DNA of 64,000 nucleotides from Ulva prolifera (lineage: Eukaryota > Chlorophyta > Ulvophyceae > Ulvales > Ulvaceae), in assembly GCA_023078555.1 (NCBI GenBank), contig CM041203.1, forward strand, positions 4,548,538-4,612,537. Direction: 5' to 3'. The notes beneath the pieces are model-generated. The model made no database searches. It was given only the letters and a program-made list of their open reading frames with translations, and was not told where the DNA came from. Positions 11,701-23,700 of this stretch are shown here, piece by piece (positions within the stretch are counted from its first letter, which is position 1; each line of letters opens with the position of its first letter). The position numbers were made by a program, and so were the translations under genes.

Positions 11701-14700
11701 GAGCTCGTAGTGCATGGCTCGATGCTGGAAGGCTGCGGCGTGTATGTTGTGCCTGCGGCGGAGGGCGACGCTGTACGGTGGATCAATCCATATCGGGAAG
11801 AGGGTGAGGCGCCAGAAGCAGTGATGCTGCCTGACATGGCAGGTGTCACTGCCGTGACCCTACGGGAGTTGTCAGTCCTGACCAGCAACGGCACTCACCT
11901 GGTCGCGGCAATACCTGACAACCTGACGATGGGATCATACCAGGTTGTGGTGTGGAACTCGATCGGCGCATCAGTGATGCCTCGCCGGCAGGCACCATTC
12001 GTGGATGTCATGGCACAGATGCTGACTGTGCATCCGAATGTGCTGCCGGTAGCGGGTGGAATGGTCAGCATTACTGGCACCGGGTTCCCGCTGGACCCTG
12101 CAGATGTCGTGCTGCAAAGCAATGGAATGTCATGGGTGGTTCTGAGCGCGGATGCCACCACAGTCACCGCGTACTCACCTCGCAACTATGGAGATTCTGG
12201 CCAGACGCTCAGGATGGTCCTCTCCCGCCAATCTGATGCTCAAGCTTGCGATTTTTCACCATCAAATTGCAATCCGTCTGCCACAGCTCAGTTTGAACTG
12301 CCTATCCAAGGTGCTGCACCGAGGATCACTGCCATCACTCAGACGTCCGCTGGGGAGGCTGTTGTCATGACACTGCAAGAGCCAACCGATTCAAGCACGA
12401 TTGGGGCTGACTACCTTACAGACCAGTCCGTCAAAGTCATGTTTGGCATTCACGAGCTTACGGCCGTTGTGGACACAGCAGACATGTCAATCACTATTCC
12501 TCAGGAGCAAGTGGCACAGTTGCCAGCCAGTCCCGTGACTGGTCATCCTGTCTTTGTGATGATAGATGGTAACATGACATCAGAGATGCAGCCTTTCGTG
12601 AATGTTTCACTCAGCATCTCCACAGTGTCGTCTGCCGTTGGTGCGCTCATGTTTTACTTGCAGCCTGACCCTGTTAATAGCATGCTGTCCGGACATGGCC
12701 ATGGCATCTGTTTGACATCACTGGCACATTCACCAGCCGATGAGGGTCTGCACGATGCGTCATGATAGATGTCACCAGGTGTGGTTTGGAAGTTGCTCAG
12801 CGGATCCGGAGTGAACGGGGTGGTGATGTTCAGGATCTACAGCTGGTGGGACAAACCTTACGATCACTGGTGGCGGATTCAGCGACATGATTGGAGCAAC
12901 ACAGGTCTCGATCTGCCATCTGCCCTGCACAGTCACGTCAGTGGAGTCCCATGCACAACTTAAATGTACGACAACGGCTCCTCCCAGCGAAGCCGGACCG
13001 CTGACTGTAAATCCAGACCAGGTGACTGGAACTGGCACCCCCTCAGAGAAGGCAGGGTTCCCCGCGAGCAGGATGTTTGATGGCAGAGCAGACAGAGACT
13101 CAGAATGGCGGTACGATGCTGCCTAGCTTGCGTTGTGCTTCTCTGTTCTCTGTGCAGAAACCTCACCTCCTCCGGGTACCAGGGGGATGTATGAGCTGGC
13201 TCCCATGCTGCTGGTCGGGTCACCATGTGCTGCCGTGCATGCTGGCAAATTGTTTGCACTGGCCTAACATTGAGGAGCATGCAATGCACACTTTTTCCAG
13301 CTATGTCAATCACCGGCTGATACGTTGCTGGCAACTTGCCACGTTCACAATTGCGCCACTTGCCGCTGCTCTGCAGGAGTTCAACTAGCGGCACATGTGA
13401 GTTCACAGTCGACTGGCATCCATTCGTTGCTGAGCTCACACTTCTCCGAGTCCTCATCCCAGCCGAGCTCGCAACGCGGTCAACAATGTATGAGCCAAAC
13501 GCGCAGCTGCAGGGCCTCATCATCGAAGTATCGCCAAATGCAACGGACGGCAGCTGGCAGCGCATCGGCAACGGCACCTCTGCGGCGCCATTCGCCACCG
13601 GCTGGACGGAGATCAATCTCTCTGCCGCTCTCCTCACCCCCCTGCAGCGCTTTGTCCGGGTACAGCTGCCGACGTCGATGGGTAGCTGTGCGCTGGCTCA
13701 GGCAGAGTTCCACGGCCGTTATGAGCCCGCTGGGGGAATGGACAACTGCACGATCTCCGTTTCGGTCACGTCCCGCACGGGCAGTGCTGCGGCGCACCTG
13801 CACTCTGCGTATGCGTACTTCGCAGACAACACGCCTGTAGTTGCAAGCGTCTCACCGGCGTATGGCACTGCTGCTGGAGGGACGACGGTGACCATCAGCG
13901 GCATGAACCTCCCGACGAGTGTAGACGATGCGATCGTGATGGTCGATGGCGTCGAGTGCGTGGTCAGCAGCGCCGCGGGGGATTCCGTTGTGTGTGTCAC
14001 CGGTGAGCGTGGGACAATCCCGCGGCAAAGCAGCTTTGTTGTTGCGTCCCGCACCCACGGTTACGGAATCATGCCCAGGAATGCGTTCATGTACAAGGAC
14101 CGCTGGAGCAGCCGTGTCACGTGGGCAGGTGCGCGCTTCTGGTTCTTTGCAGAGTCAATTGCATTGACTCCATGATGCTGGAGCCACTTCTTGCAGCAGG
14201 AGACTGCCGCCACTGACCTGGTGGGACTTGTCACACGAGAGTGATGGCCGGCAGCACAGAAGCTATTCCTGCAGGTGAGCCGCCCCCAATGGAGGGTGAG
14301 AGCATTGTCATCCCGGCTGGGCAGACCATCCTCTATGACCTTGCTACATCGCCTCACCTGCGCCTGCTGTTAGTTGAGGGCCACCTCGAGTTCCTCGACA
14401 CGGCCGACGTGGCGCTTCACGCGGAGTGGATCATGGTGCGGGGTGCGGGGTCAGCGCTGACGGTCGGCCGCGAGGACGCGCCGTTCTCGCACCGCGCAAC
14501 AATCACGATGCACGGCCGCCGTGCAACCGCGCGGGAGATTCCGAGCTACGGAGCGAAGAACATCGCAGTGCGATACGGCACGCTCGACCTGCACGGCATG
14601 CCCAAGACACCGACGTGGACACGACTGGGGGCCACCGTTGAGGCCGGGGCGGCAACACTGCAACTTGCGGAGCCTGTGAACTGGGTTGCTGGGGACGAGA

Positions 14701-17700
14701 TCGCAGTCGCGTCAAGTGCGTGGGAGCCGTCCGAGGTGGAGAAGCGTAAGATCGTCTCGGTAAGCGAAGGCGGCACGACGCTGATATTAGACGGCCCGCT
14801 GATGCATGAGCATTGGGGTGAGCTGGTGGTGAGATCCCTCAAAACTGCTTGCTGGCATGGCTGCTTGGCGAAAAAAAGGTTCCTGAAGCGATTCAGATTT
14901 TGTTTTTGGTTCTAAGGTTGTGCTCTGGAGCTGCATGATCACTTGTAGCTCAGCGCATGTGGGTCAACATAGAACCGGGCCTCCACTATCACTGCGCCAT
15001 TTCTGCTCCACCATGGTAAGGTCTGGCTGTTAACGATGGCTCATTGGTGGGTAGGGCTGATGCTTGTTGCTGAGGGGGTGAACTGGCACGATTGCTTTAT
15101 GGAAGTCTGTGGTGGGGACAGCCAGTACCACTGCACAAGCTCGCGCGGTCGTCCCACCAGTTTCATGATGTGCAGACGACCGGAGGGCGCGTCATTGACA
15201 TGCGTGCTGAGGTCGGCTGCCTGTCGCGCAATGTCGTCATTCAGGGTGATGAGGAGTCAGACGTCGACCAGTACGGCGCCCACATCATGCTGGCCTCCCC
15301 ACCACGTGGCCGTCTTGCCACAACCATCGGCCGCATCTCTCAGATTGAGTGCTTCCGCTGTGGCCAGGCCTTTCTGCTTGGCCGCTACCCACTGCACTTC
15401 CACATGATGGGCGATGTCCACGACAGCTACATCCGCGGTGCGGCCGTGCACCGCACGTTCAACCGCGCCGTCACCATACACGGCGTGCACTACCTGCGCA
15501 TTGAGGACATTGTGGCGTACGACAACATGGGCCATACGTTCTTTATCGAGGACGCGATCGAGTCCCAGAACCGCATCGTGCACAACCTTGCGCTCTGGAC
15601 GCGCAAGTCGATGTCACTGCTTGACACTGACACCACGCCTGCGTCGTTCTGGATCACCTTTCCCACCAACTACTTCTACAACAATTCTGCCGCAGGCTCT
15701 GAGCGATATGGCTTCTGGTTCGACCTGCAGGTGTGCCAAAAATCGCGCAGATGTCGTGCTGATTTGACCCCCACGCCGTGTCCTCTGATCACAGTTTGGC
15801 TGTGGCTTCAGCCCTGATCGTTGAATTCCACCAAGACATGATCAAGCAACCCAGTGTGGCATGTGCGTGGCGACTGTGTCCCCTGCGGATGGCATCGTAC
15901 GAGTGTCAGAAAGATGACTTGCTGTGTGCATCCTGCTGTCCGCCGCTCAACTTAAACACCATCGTCTATATGGCCTCTGTTCTCCCTGACCTGACAGCTT
16001 GAGCAAATCAATGCAGAGACACCCGACGGGCCCATCCCACACTCGGGACATCTGCCCTCCCGGCGAGCCGCTGGGGGCGTTCGAGGACAACACCGCACAC
16101 AGCAATGTCCGATATGGCCTTCGCATCTTCAACCAGTGGGTGCCGCTGGATTCCAGCCGGAGCCCATGCCAGTGGGGTCAGTCATGGGCCCAGCAGTACC
16201 CCCGCACAGCCATCCTGCTTCGGTACACTGGCTACAAGAATGGCCGCACTGGTGCGCCGCTCCGACGTTGTTGACTGTGGCCCAGCGTCACAGAGTCAGT
16301 GGTCCGTAGCCGTCTGGTCCTGAAGCAATCAGGGAATTTGATCTGCATGTTGTGTTGTAAAGTCATGCTGTTGCCTGCACGGGCCGGCGCTGCCTCCACT
16401 TCCAAGTCCGAAGTTCCGGATCATGCATATCATATCACGATGCAGGTGTAGCCAGCAGGCGCGTGGTAGTGTAAATTAGCAACTGCTTACTGGTGTACCT
16501 CTTCTGTGTTGGGTGGACACCCTGCATGCGCATGTATGGGTGCCAGACTTTGTAAGGGTGGTACTTCACCAAAGTAAGCCACTCAGCGTCAGATAGTGTG
16601 GCAACATTTATGAGCATTTATGAAGAAGCTTGATTGATGCTACCAGAGTCCAAGCTCATTGCAAGTGTGCATTGAAAGAAAGTCTGGGAAATCAAACACA
16701 GCACTGCCTGCAGGCCTAATGATGTCACGGGCTGGTGATGTGCGATGTATGGGCTGCTCCCTCATTGACAACATGCGCGCTGGCGCAGAACTCAACCGCA
16801 TGGACGCCCCCTACGGTACTACTGGCACATATGATACCGTGATCGGCGTCAACTCCCCTGCTATGGCCAGCAGGCCGTTTCCTCACAGTGCTCGCGATGA
16901 CCCTGACAGCCCCCGCACATATGGCTGGTACGTTCCCACATTCCCCCTCCGCGTGGCTTCACCGATGAGCGTGATACGCATCACGATGAGGGAGCCTCGT
17001 AGTGACGTCGAGCAACACCTTGTCAGACAGTACTACTGCTTCTATCTCGCAAGACTGATGGGCCGTGGCGACAGCGCGCAATGGGCTGCAGCTACCCCTT
17101 GCAATTGACCAGTGTGGCCAGTGGGGATCCCACTGACTCAGTTGATGTGTTTGCATGTTTGGCACCATTCACTTTCTATCTTCTGTCGAGCACAGTGAAG
17201 TATTCTGGCACAAGTGTTTGCGTACTTCCAGAACATTTTGATAGTCATGCTGCCTGGTTCATGTAGGATTGTGAGTGGATTCACAAACGAGCAGGTGGTA
17301 GCCAACACCACCTTCTGGGGCTTCACAGGTGAAAATGCCTATGCATTTTCCACATGTGACCACTGCAACTTCCCAAACTCACAGAACCAAGGCGCCAAGA
17401 CCACACACTTTGCTAACATCACATACGACAACACTGACAATTTCGTCTTCTATGGATCTCAGTTGAATGCCATATTGCATGACATAGATGGTTCGTTGTC
17501 TGGCTACGAATCAGGTCCGGCAACCTCTTGCTTTACTCCTGCATGTGACGGCATGGTGATTCAACAAGTTTTCACTTTTTTGGCCATGATGCAAACCTCA
17601 TTTCTTTTGTGTGTGTGCCTTGAAGACTCCACGTCCTGTCCTCAGAACTGTTCTGAAACGATTTATCTCTTACACGATGAAGTGGCGGAGCAGGGACCTA

Positions 17701-20700
17701 CTTCACTCACAGTGAATGGCCTCATCTCACGCCCAGTTGCCCTGTTGGAGAACGACCTGGCTGGGACACGTCTGTTGTTTGCCCGTTGACCAAGCGGCTC
17801 ATCCGGCTCATGGTCGACCAGCCAAAGCCTTTCAGCATCTATCAGGACACATCCATGATGGTCCAGCATGCGTTACCACCAGCCCCTGGCACGCTGCGGC
17901 CACAGAATAAGACCGGAGACGGACAGTCTCGATCCTCGGTGTCCTGGGGGTATGCCCCCCCCGCTATCTATGAATTGCCCAAGCTCGGCACCAGCCTTCA
18001 TGCACGTCGCATGCAGCCTGTACAAAGTGATTCACCTTCGACATCCTGTCACAGATGCCTCCGTGTAGCGGCACATCAACTGCGGCATTGACCAAACAGC
18101 GTGTTGACGACTCTACACACAGTGCTAACAGTTGCTCTGTGGCTTTTCAATGGCCTTGTAGATGTTCTTGAGAATGGTTCCGCATGGGGCTGCTGGTGCA
18201 GAAATCGGAAGAAGAAGGACAACCCGGATGGCTGGGCGGTGGTCGTCGCCTCCGACGAGCACTACCACCTTTGGATTGATACTACTAACACAGTCCCAGA
18301 GCACCTCCGCTTCGAGGCGACGGACATGATGCCGGCCTCCCGCGCCGACCCCTCGGTCCCAGAGGCCGTCGTCGTCTCCCTCCCGTACGATGACATCTGG
18401 CCATACATCGGCGTCATTGGCCCCCGCGGCGAGGCGGAGGCGACGGACCTTGGGCTGGTGGACGGCCGCGTCGACAGCACCGGCGACTCGTTCCGCAACT
18501 TTGACAACAACACACTGAGCGTGCTTTTCACGGGCCGCGAGAATCCGGAGCGGGGGTGGTGGTGGAACCAGCGTGTCACGGCATATGGTTCGCGGTGCCC
18601 GCCGGAGGGATGCCCGCCCCCCGAGGCCGTCACAGTTGACCGGACCGGTCCCTTGCGGTGCGGGCGCTGAGTGCAATACTCCATGGGTGTGAGTGGCAGC
18701 CCGATGGCACAGCGGTCATATCATTGGATTATCACAAAAGCACTTGTGACTGCGTGTATGTGGCTGTGCACATATTTGCCTTGACTGGCACCGTGGTAGA
18801 TGCAGCCTCAGCAACACGCCTCCTGATCACAACATGGCCGATGGCGATTTGTTTGCTGCGCAGGCGTTGGAGTAATCGGACGATGTGGGAGACCCTTCCA
18901 GCTGACATGCGCCCAATGCTCAATCCCGCCACTGGCCTGCCAGCTGCGGGAGCTGACGTGCGCGTACCCGCCAACTGGCGCATTGAACTGGACAGCGACA
19001 CCCCTGAGCTGGGTCACTTGGAGATGGACGGGCTTCTTCTCTTTGAGCGCGGCAAGGACGTCGTGCTCTCCGTTGAGACCCTGAAGATGAGCGTTGGTGA
19101 GATGCAGGCTGGCACAGAGAGCCGGCCACACTCGGGCAAGGTGAGCACACCCACATGACATGTGGCACTGCTGCCATGCGACATGCAAAATGTACTGCAG
19201 TGCTGGTGTGGACTGCTGATGTGCGCGCCTACGTAACAGCTGTTGTTGTGATCTGGGCTATGGTACCCACAGGTTACTCTCCGCATCACTGGCGAGCGGA
19301 GCACCCGCTCCCCCTCCCGCCGCCTGTCTGCCGTCGGCGGCTCAAACATCCTCGACGTGCTGGGTGCCATCAGCCTGCACGGCACCAGCAGCCAGCCCCA
19401 GGCCACCCACCTTGCCGCCCCCGTGGCCCCCGGAGACAGTGTCATTAATGTCACCGATGCCGCTCAGTGGCAGCCAGGGGAGGAAATCTTCCTCACCAGC
19501 ACCGGCCACTCCTGGGAAGAGGCAGAGTATGCCATTGTCGCCGCCTGCAATGGCACGACCGTGACGCTGGCGAGTCCACTGCGTTTCGCGCATTTCGGCG
19601 CAGCCGACATGTTCCGCGATGCCGCGATCACCAACAAGACGAAGTTCGAGGGCATGGATAACCGCGCACAGGTGCTGCTGCTGACGCGGTCCATCACCAT
19701 CGAGGGCGGGGGTGAGGAGCGCGACGGCCGCGGGGCCAAGTTGCTCGTCACTGAGCTTGAAGTGGAACGCGAGGACCGGGGCATACCCGTCACCACCATG
19801 TGCGCCACGATCCTGCCCGCTGCAGCACACTCACATGCCGATCTGTTGTATAGATCGCCGACTATCAGGCCTAGTTCATGTGGATTCGCTGAGGTGTATT
19901 GCTGTACTGCCACCGTAGCTCTCCAAATCTACATTGATGCACACTCGGCTGCTAGCTGCTCATCTATGATTTATGCATCTGTAAAATGGGTGCTGCGCCT
20001 GATGTGGTTACGCTATCGCTGGCGTGCCAGGGTGTGTGCTCTGTATTAATTCAGCGTGACCCCCTGTGCAGATACCGCGGAAGCCTGGACGTGTCGAATG
20101 TAGCGTTCCGCAGCATGGGCCAGACCGGCACCGCCCGCGCCGCAGTCACCGTCCTCACGACCGCAGGCACCGTCGCCCTCCACGACTGCACATTCTCGCA
20201 CTGCTTTGGCCCTGGTGTCGACGTGCGCTCCGCGGCCGCCGTAAACATGACAAACAATGTCGTCCTTGACACAGAGGGCCCCGCGGTTGCGGTGTGGAAC
20301 GACCCGCACCGCGCTCCGGGGGTCGTGGTGCCTATGGCGCCGACCGCGGTGCTCATCAACAACACAGCCGGCTTTGCTCGCAAGCTTGGGGTGGACGTGG
20401 TGAAGGATTCGGTGTCTGGCTTTGTTCTGTGCCCGTACTCGAGGAATTGCACGGTGGAGGCGGAGGGTAACGTGGCTGCAGGGTCGGAAAACTACGGCTT
20501 TGTGTTTGGCAGGTGCGCCCTTGCTGTAGCTGTGGTTTGCATCACAGACTGTGTCCCTCTGACGCACACGTATGCATCGTTCACTGGATGCACACACCCA
20601 CGTATGTTCAGAGTGTTTTGCTCCCCTCATTCAGCTGCTCAGATGAGCCCATGTGTATGCCATCGTCAGCGACAGACACGGCGTCAGCGGCTAGCCTTGC

Positions 20701-23700
20701 ACATGCTCCGGTCATGGCTTGCAGCTTTAACAAGCATGGCGTTTGGCTCCCCATCAGCGTGTTCTTGCAGGATGTTCCCCCAGACTCGTTCTAAATATAT
20801 TGTGCTTGTAGTTTGTCTTGCTTGACGCTGCAGGCAGACTGTGGCAATCCAGTGAAATGGCCGCTATACCACTGGATTGCCACACAGACATCATTCAGTC
20901 GGCAGTGGCATCATGCTACCTCCGTAATCGAATGTGCTTGAGCTGGGAGAAGATGTGCCTACAGTATAGTCCTGCAGCATTTTACAGGTCCGCAAGGGGT
21001 GTTTTGGACATATCTCGGACCTGCCGCTTTTCCTGCTCATGGCACATCCATCAGAAGGCATAGCAGCTGCAATCTGGCCCCCACCTGGATGATGTATCTT
21101 CATGCAGGGCGTCTGAGTGCGGCGTGAATGACACAGCCGCGGCCGCCAACATGGCACACTCCTGCCGCGTCGGCTTCCTGTACCTCGGCGCCGCCGCCCG
21201 CGACTGCAGCCGCATCTCCAATGCCGTTGCGCACCATACCACCGAGGTGGGCGTCGTGTACGACCGTGGCGGCCTCAGCATGGAGGTCGAGCATGTGCTG
21301 CTCTCTGACAATCGCCTCGGGCTGGCCGTGATGCCGGGGTCGAAGCGCGCAATTGACAGTGGCAGCGTCACAATCATGCGCTCTGCTGCGGTCGGCTTCA
21401 GCAACAACGGAGGTGGGTGGCTGTTGTGCCTCCCATGTAATTGCGTTCAATACAGAAAGGGCTGACGGTGCAACGCACTGCCGAATAGCATGGTGTTGGG
21501 GTGAGGGCTGCATCAGGCTGAGAGTGCCGAGTGTTGTTGCTGTGGAGGAGAGTTCCGACAGTGCGGCCAGCAGCAGCGAAGCTGGTGCAGCCACGATTGC
21601 AATCCACTGAAACCATGTCATTTGCGAAACAGCCATAGGAGTCGTAGCTCTTGAGATATGTGCCGTGTTATCGTGAGGAACTGCATTGTGATCGTGTGTT
21701 CAGGTTGCGGGGCAGACGAGGCCATCACCTGCCCGCGCTCATGCGGCCGTGACGATGGTCTGCCTCGATACAGCGAGGGTGGCGACGCCGCATGCGGCCC
21801 CCGTATCGGCTTCTCCACATCCGTGTGGTTCAACAAGCCCAAGACCTGGCCGCGACAGCCGCCGATCATGGGCCCCTGGTGGGACGTCGACGGCGACGCC
21901 TCCCTGGGCGGCTACACCAGCTTCCAGGACGTCGCGCTCATCGGTTGGCCAGAGAGGGATGACTGCGGCTGCCGCCACTTTGGCATCACCCCAAATCCCT
22001 CCTCTGATGACCTCATGCCGACCGCGTTTGTGTCCGGAGTCCACAAGAGCGGCGTCGCGTCCGGCGCGGAGTACTACACCCCTCCGGCAGATCTCGGCCG
22101 CGCAACATTCGACAACTGCGTTGACTTTGAGTGCACCGGGCTGAGCCACGCGGTCCTCGTCGACACAGACGGCTCGCTCATCGGCATGCCGGCCTCAGTC
22201 ACGCGCAGTGACGGCGACCTCTCGATCGGAGACTCCCGGCGGTACTTTGATCAGCGCATGGACGCCTACGTCATCCCCGGCGGAAACTACCGTGAGCTCT
22301 ACTTCGAGTCGCTGGACCCGGACCGCATGACCCGCCGCGTGCAGCCGGTCGCGGTGAGCGGCATGGGTGCAGAGGGCAACCGCACGAGCGTCGCGCGGCT
22401 GAACTGCTTTGAGGACCACCTGTGGGACTTTGACTACACGTCGCTGCTGCGACTCAGCCGCTTTGCGACAATTGTGGAGCTTGGAGGGGCGTACTCGATC
22501 GTGTACGCTGGCACGCCGCCGCAGCTGCAGCAGCTCAGCATGAGCGGGAACGCGCCTGAGGAGGGCGTGCTTGTACGCCTCAAGTGTGCTGCCGAACCGT
22601 CTCCCTGATGTGCCATGCCCCATGCTGAGCTGGGATCATGGGCTGGTCAGCAGTAAGCCAGGCTGAGAGGCGTGCACTGTGTGACATGCGGCTGCCGACT
22701 CGTATGTTTGGCGTTGAGCTCATAACCGGGTGCTCACAGGGTTTTGGAATGCGCGCTGCAGGTACAGCGTCGCGCAAACGTTCAAGGTGCAGGTGAAGGG
22801 CCAGCGCATGCTGCTGCCGTCGCTGCTGCCTGTCACGCTGGCAGACCCCGCGGGCTCAAATTACTGGTCAATGGAGACCTTTGAGCTCACCATCGTCGTC
22901 AAGGGCCCGCAGCCCCTCCTCGTGCGCCAGCTGCCGATGGTCCGCATCTCCATGGCCCTCCAGATGGACGTTCAGACCTTCCTCGATACCCCGACATCCA
23001 CCTTCACCACCGGCCTCGCTAACGCGCTCCAGCTCGACCCGACCACAATTCGCGTCACCGGCTACAACAGCCGCGGCAACCGCCGCCGCAGCCTTGCGCA
23101 GACCGGCGAGATCGATGTCACGTTTGCAGTCCTCCCGGCGGACGTTCTGGAGGACGAGCCGGTGCCACTGGATAGCGCGGACGCTGAGGCGAATGGGGAG
23201 GAGGACGATGAGGTCGCGGTGTTTGACGCGACCAGTGTCCGCCTGCTGGCTGACGCTGTTAAGGCCGCGACGGCGGCAGTGGAGGAGTTTGAGATAGCAG
23301 GGGTGTCTGTCGCGACGAGCAGCCTGGTCACGGAGGTTCAGGAACCGGTCGCGGAGGACTGCGTGCCGACGTGCAAGGTGCGCATCACGGCGGCCTCTGC
23401 AGTCACCGCAACCCCTCTGCTGTACCGCTGTTGAGTACTTGTGGTGCTGAAAAGATATCAAGTGTGATATGTGCGGCCATGCTTATCATCCACGTTTGGC
23501 CACGGATGCGCATCTGAGGTTTGCAAGCGGCTGCTATACAGACTGCGGACAATGGGGCTGTACCAGCGTGCACCGACGCCGTGTGCGTCTGCCCCAGCGA
23601 CACCCCCGAATACTACGACGCGACCACAGACGGCCTCAACGCGACCCGTGCCTCCGGCTGCTACGCTGCCGCCAGCTCACCTTCCACAGCTGCAGACGGT

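Noticed and set aside
12641..12842. Open frame running through to 12,765 as true coding sequence
   Set aside because: Removing 12,641-12,842 as an intron restores a textbook IPT/TIG motif (AGGTNLTITGGGF) with matching phase 1, so the distal frame is intronic.
18125..18676. Long minus-strand frame opposite exon 24
   Set aside because: It is a GC-rich antisense shadow of a plus-strand exon with clear family similarity and splice sites.
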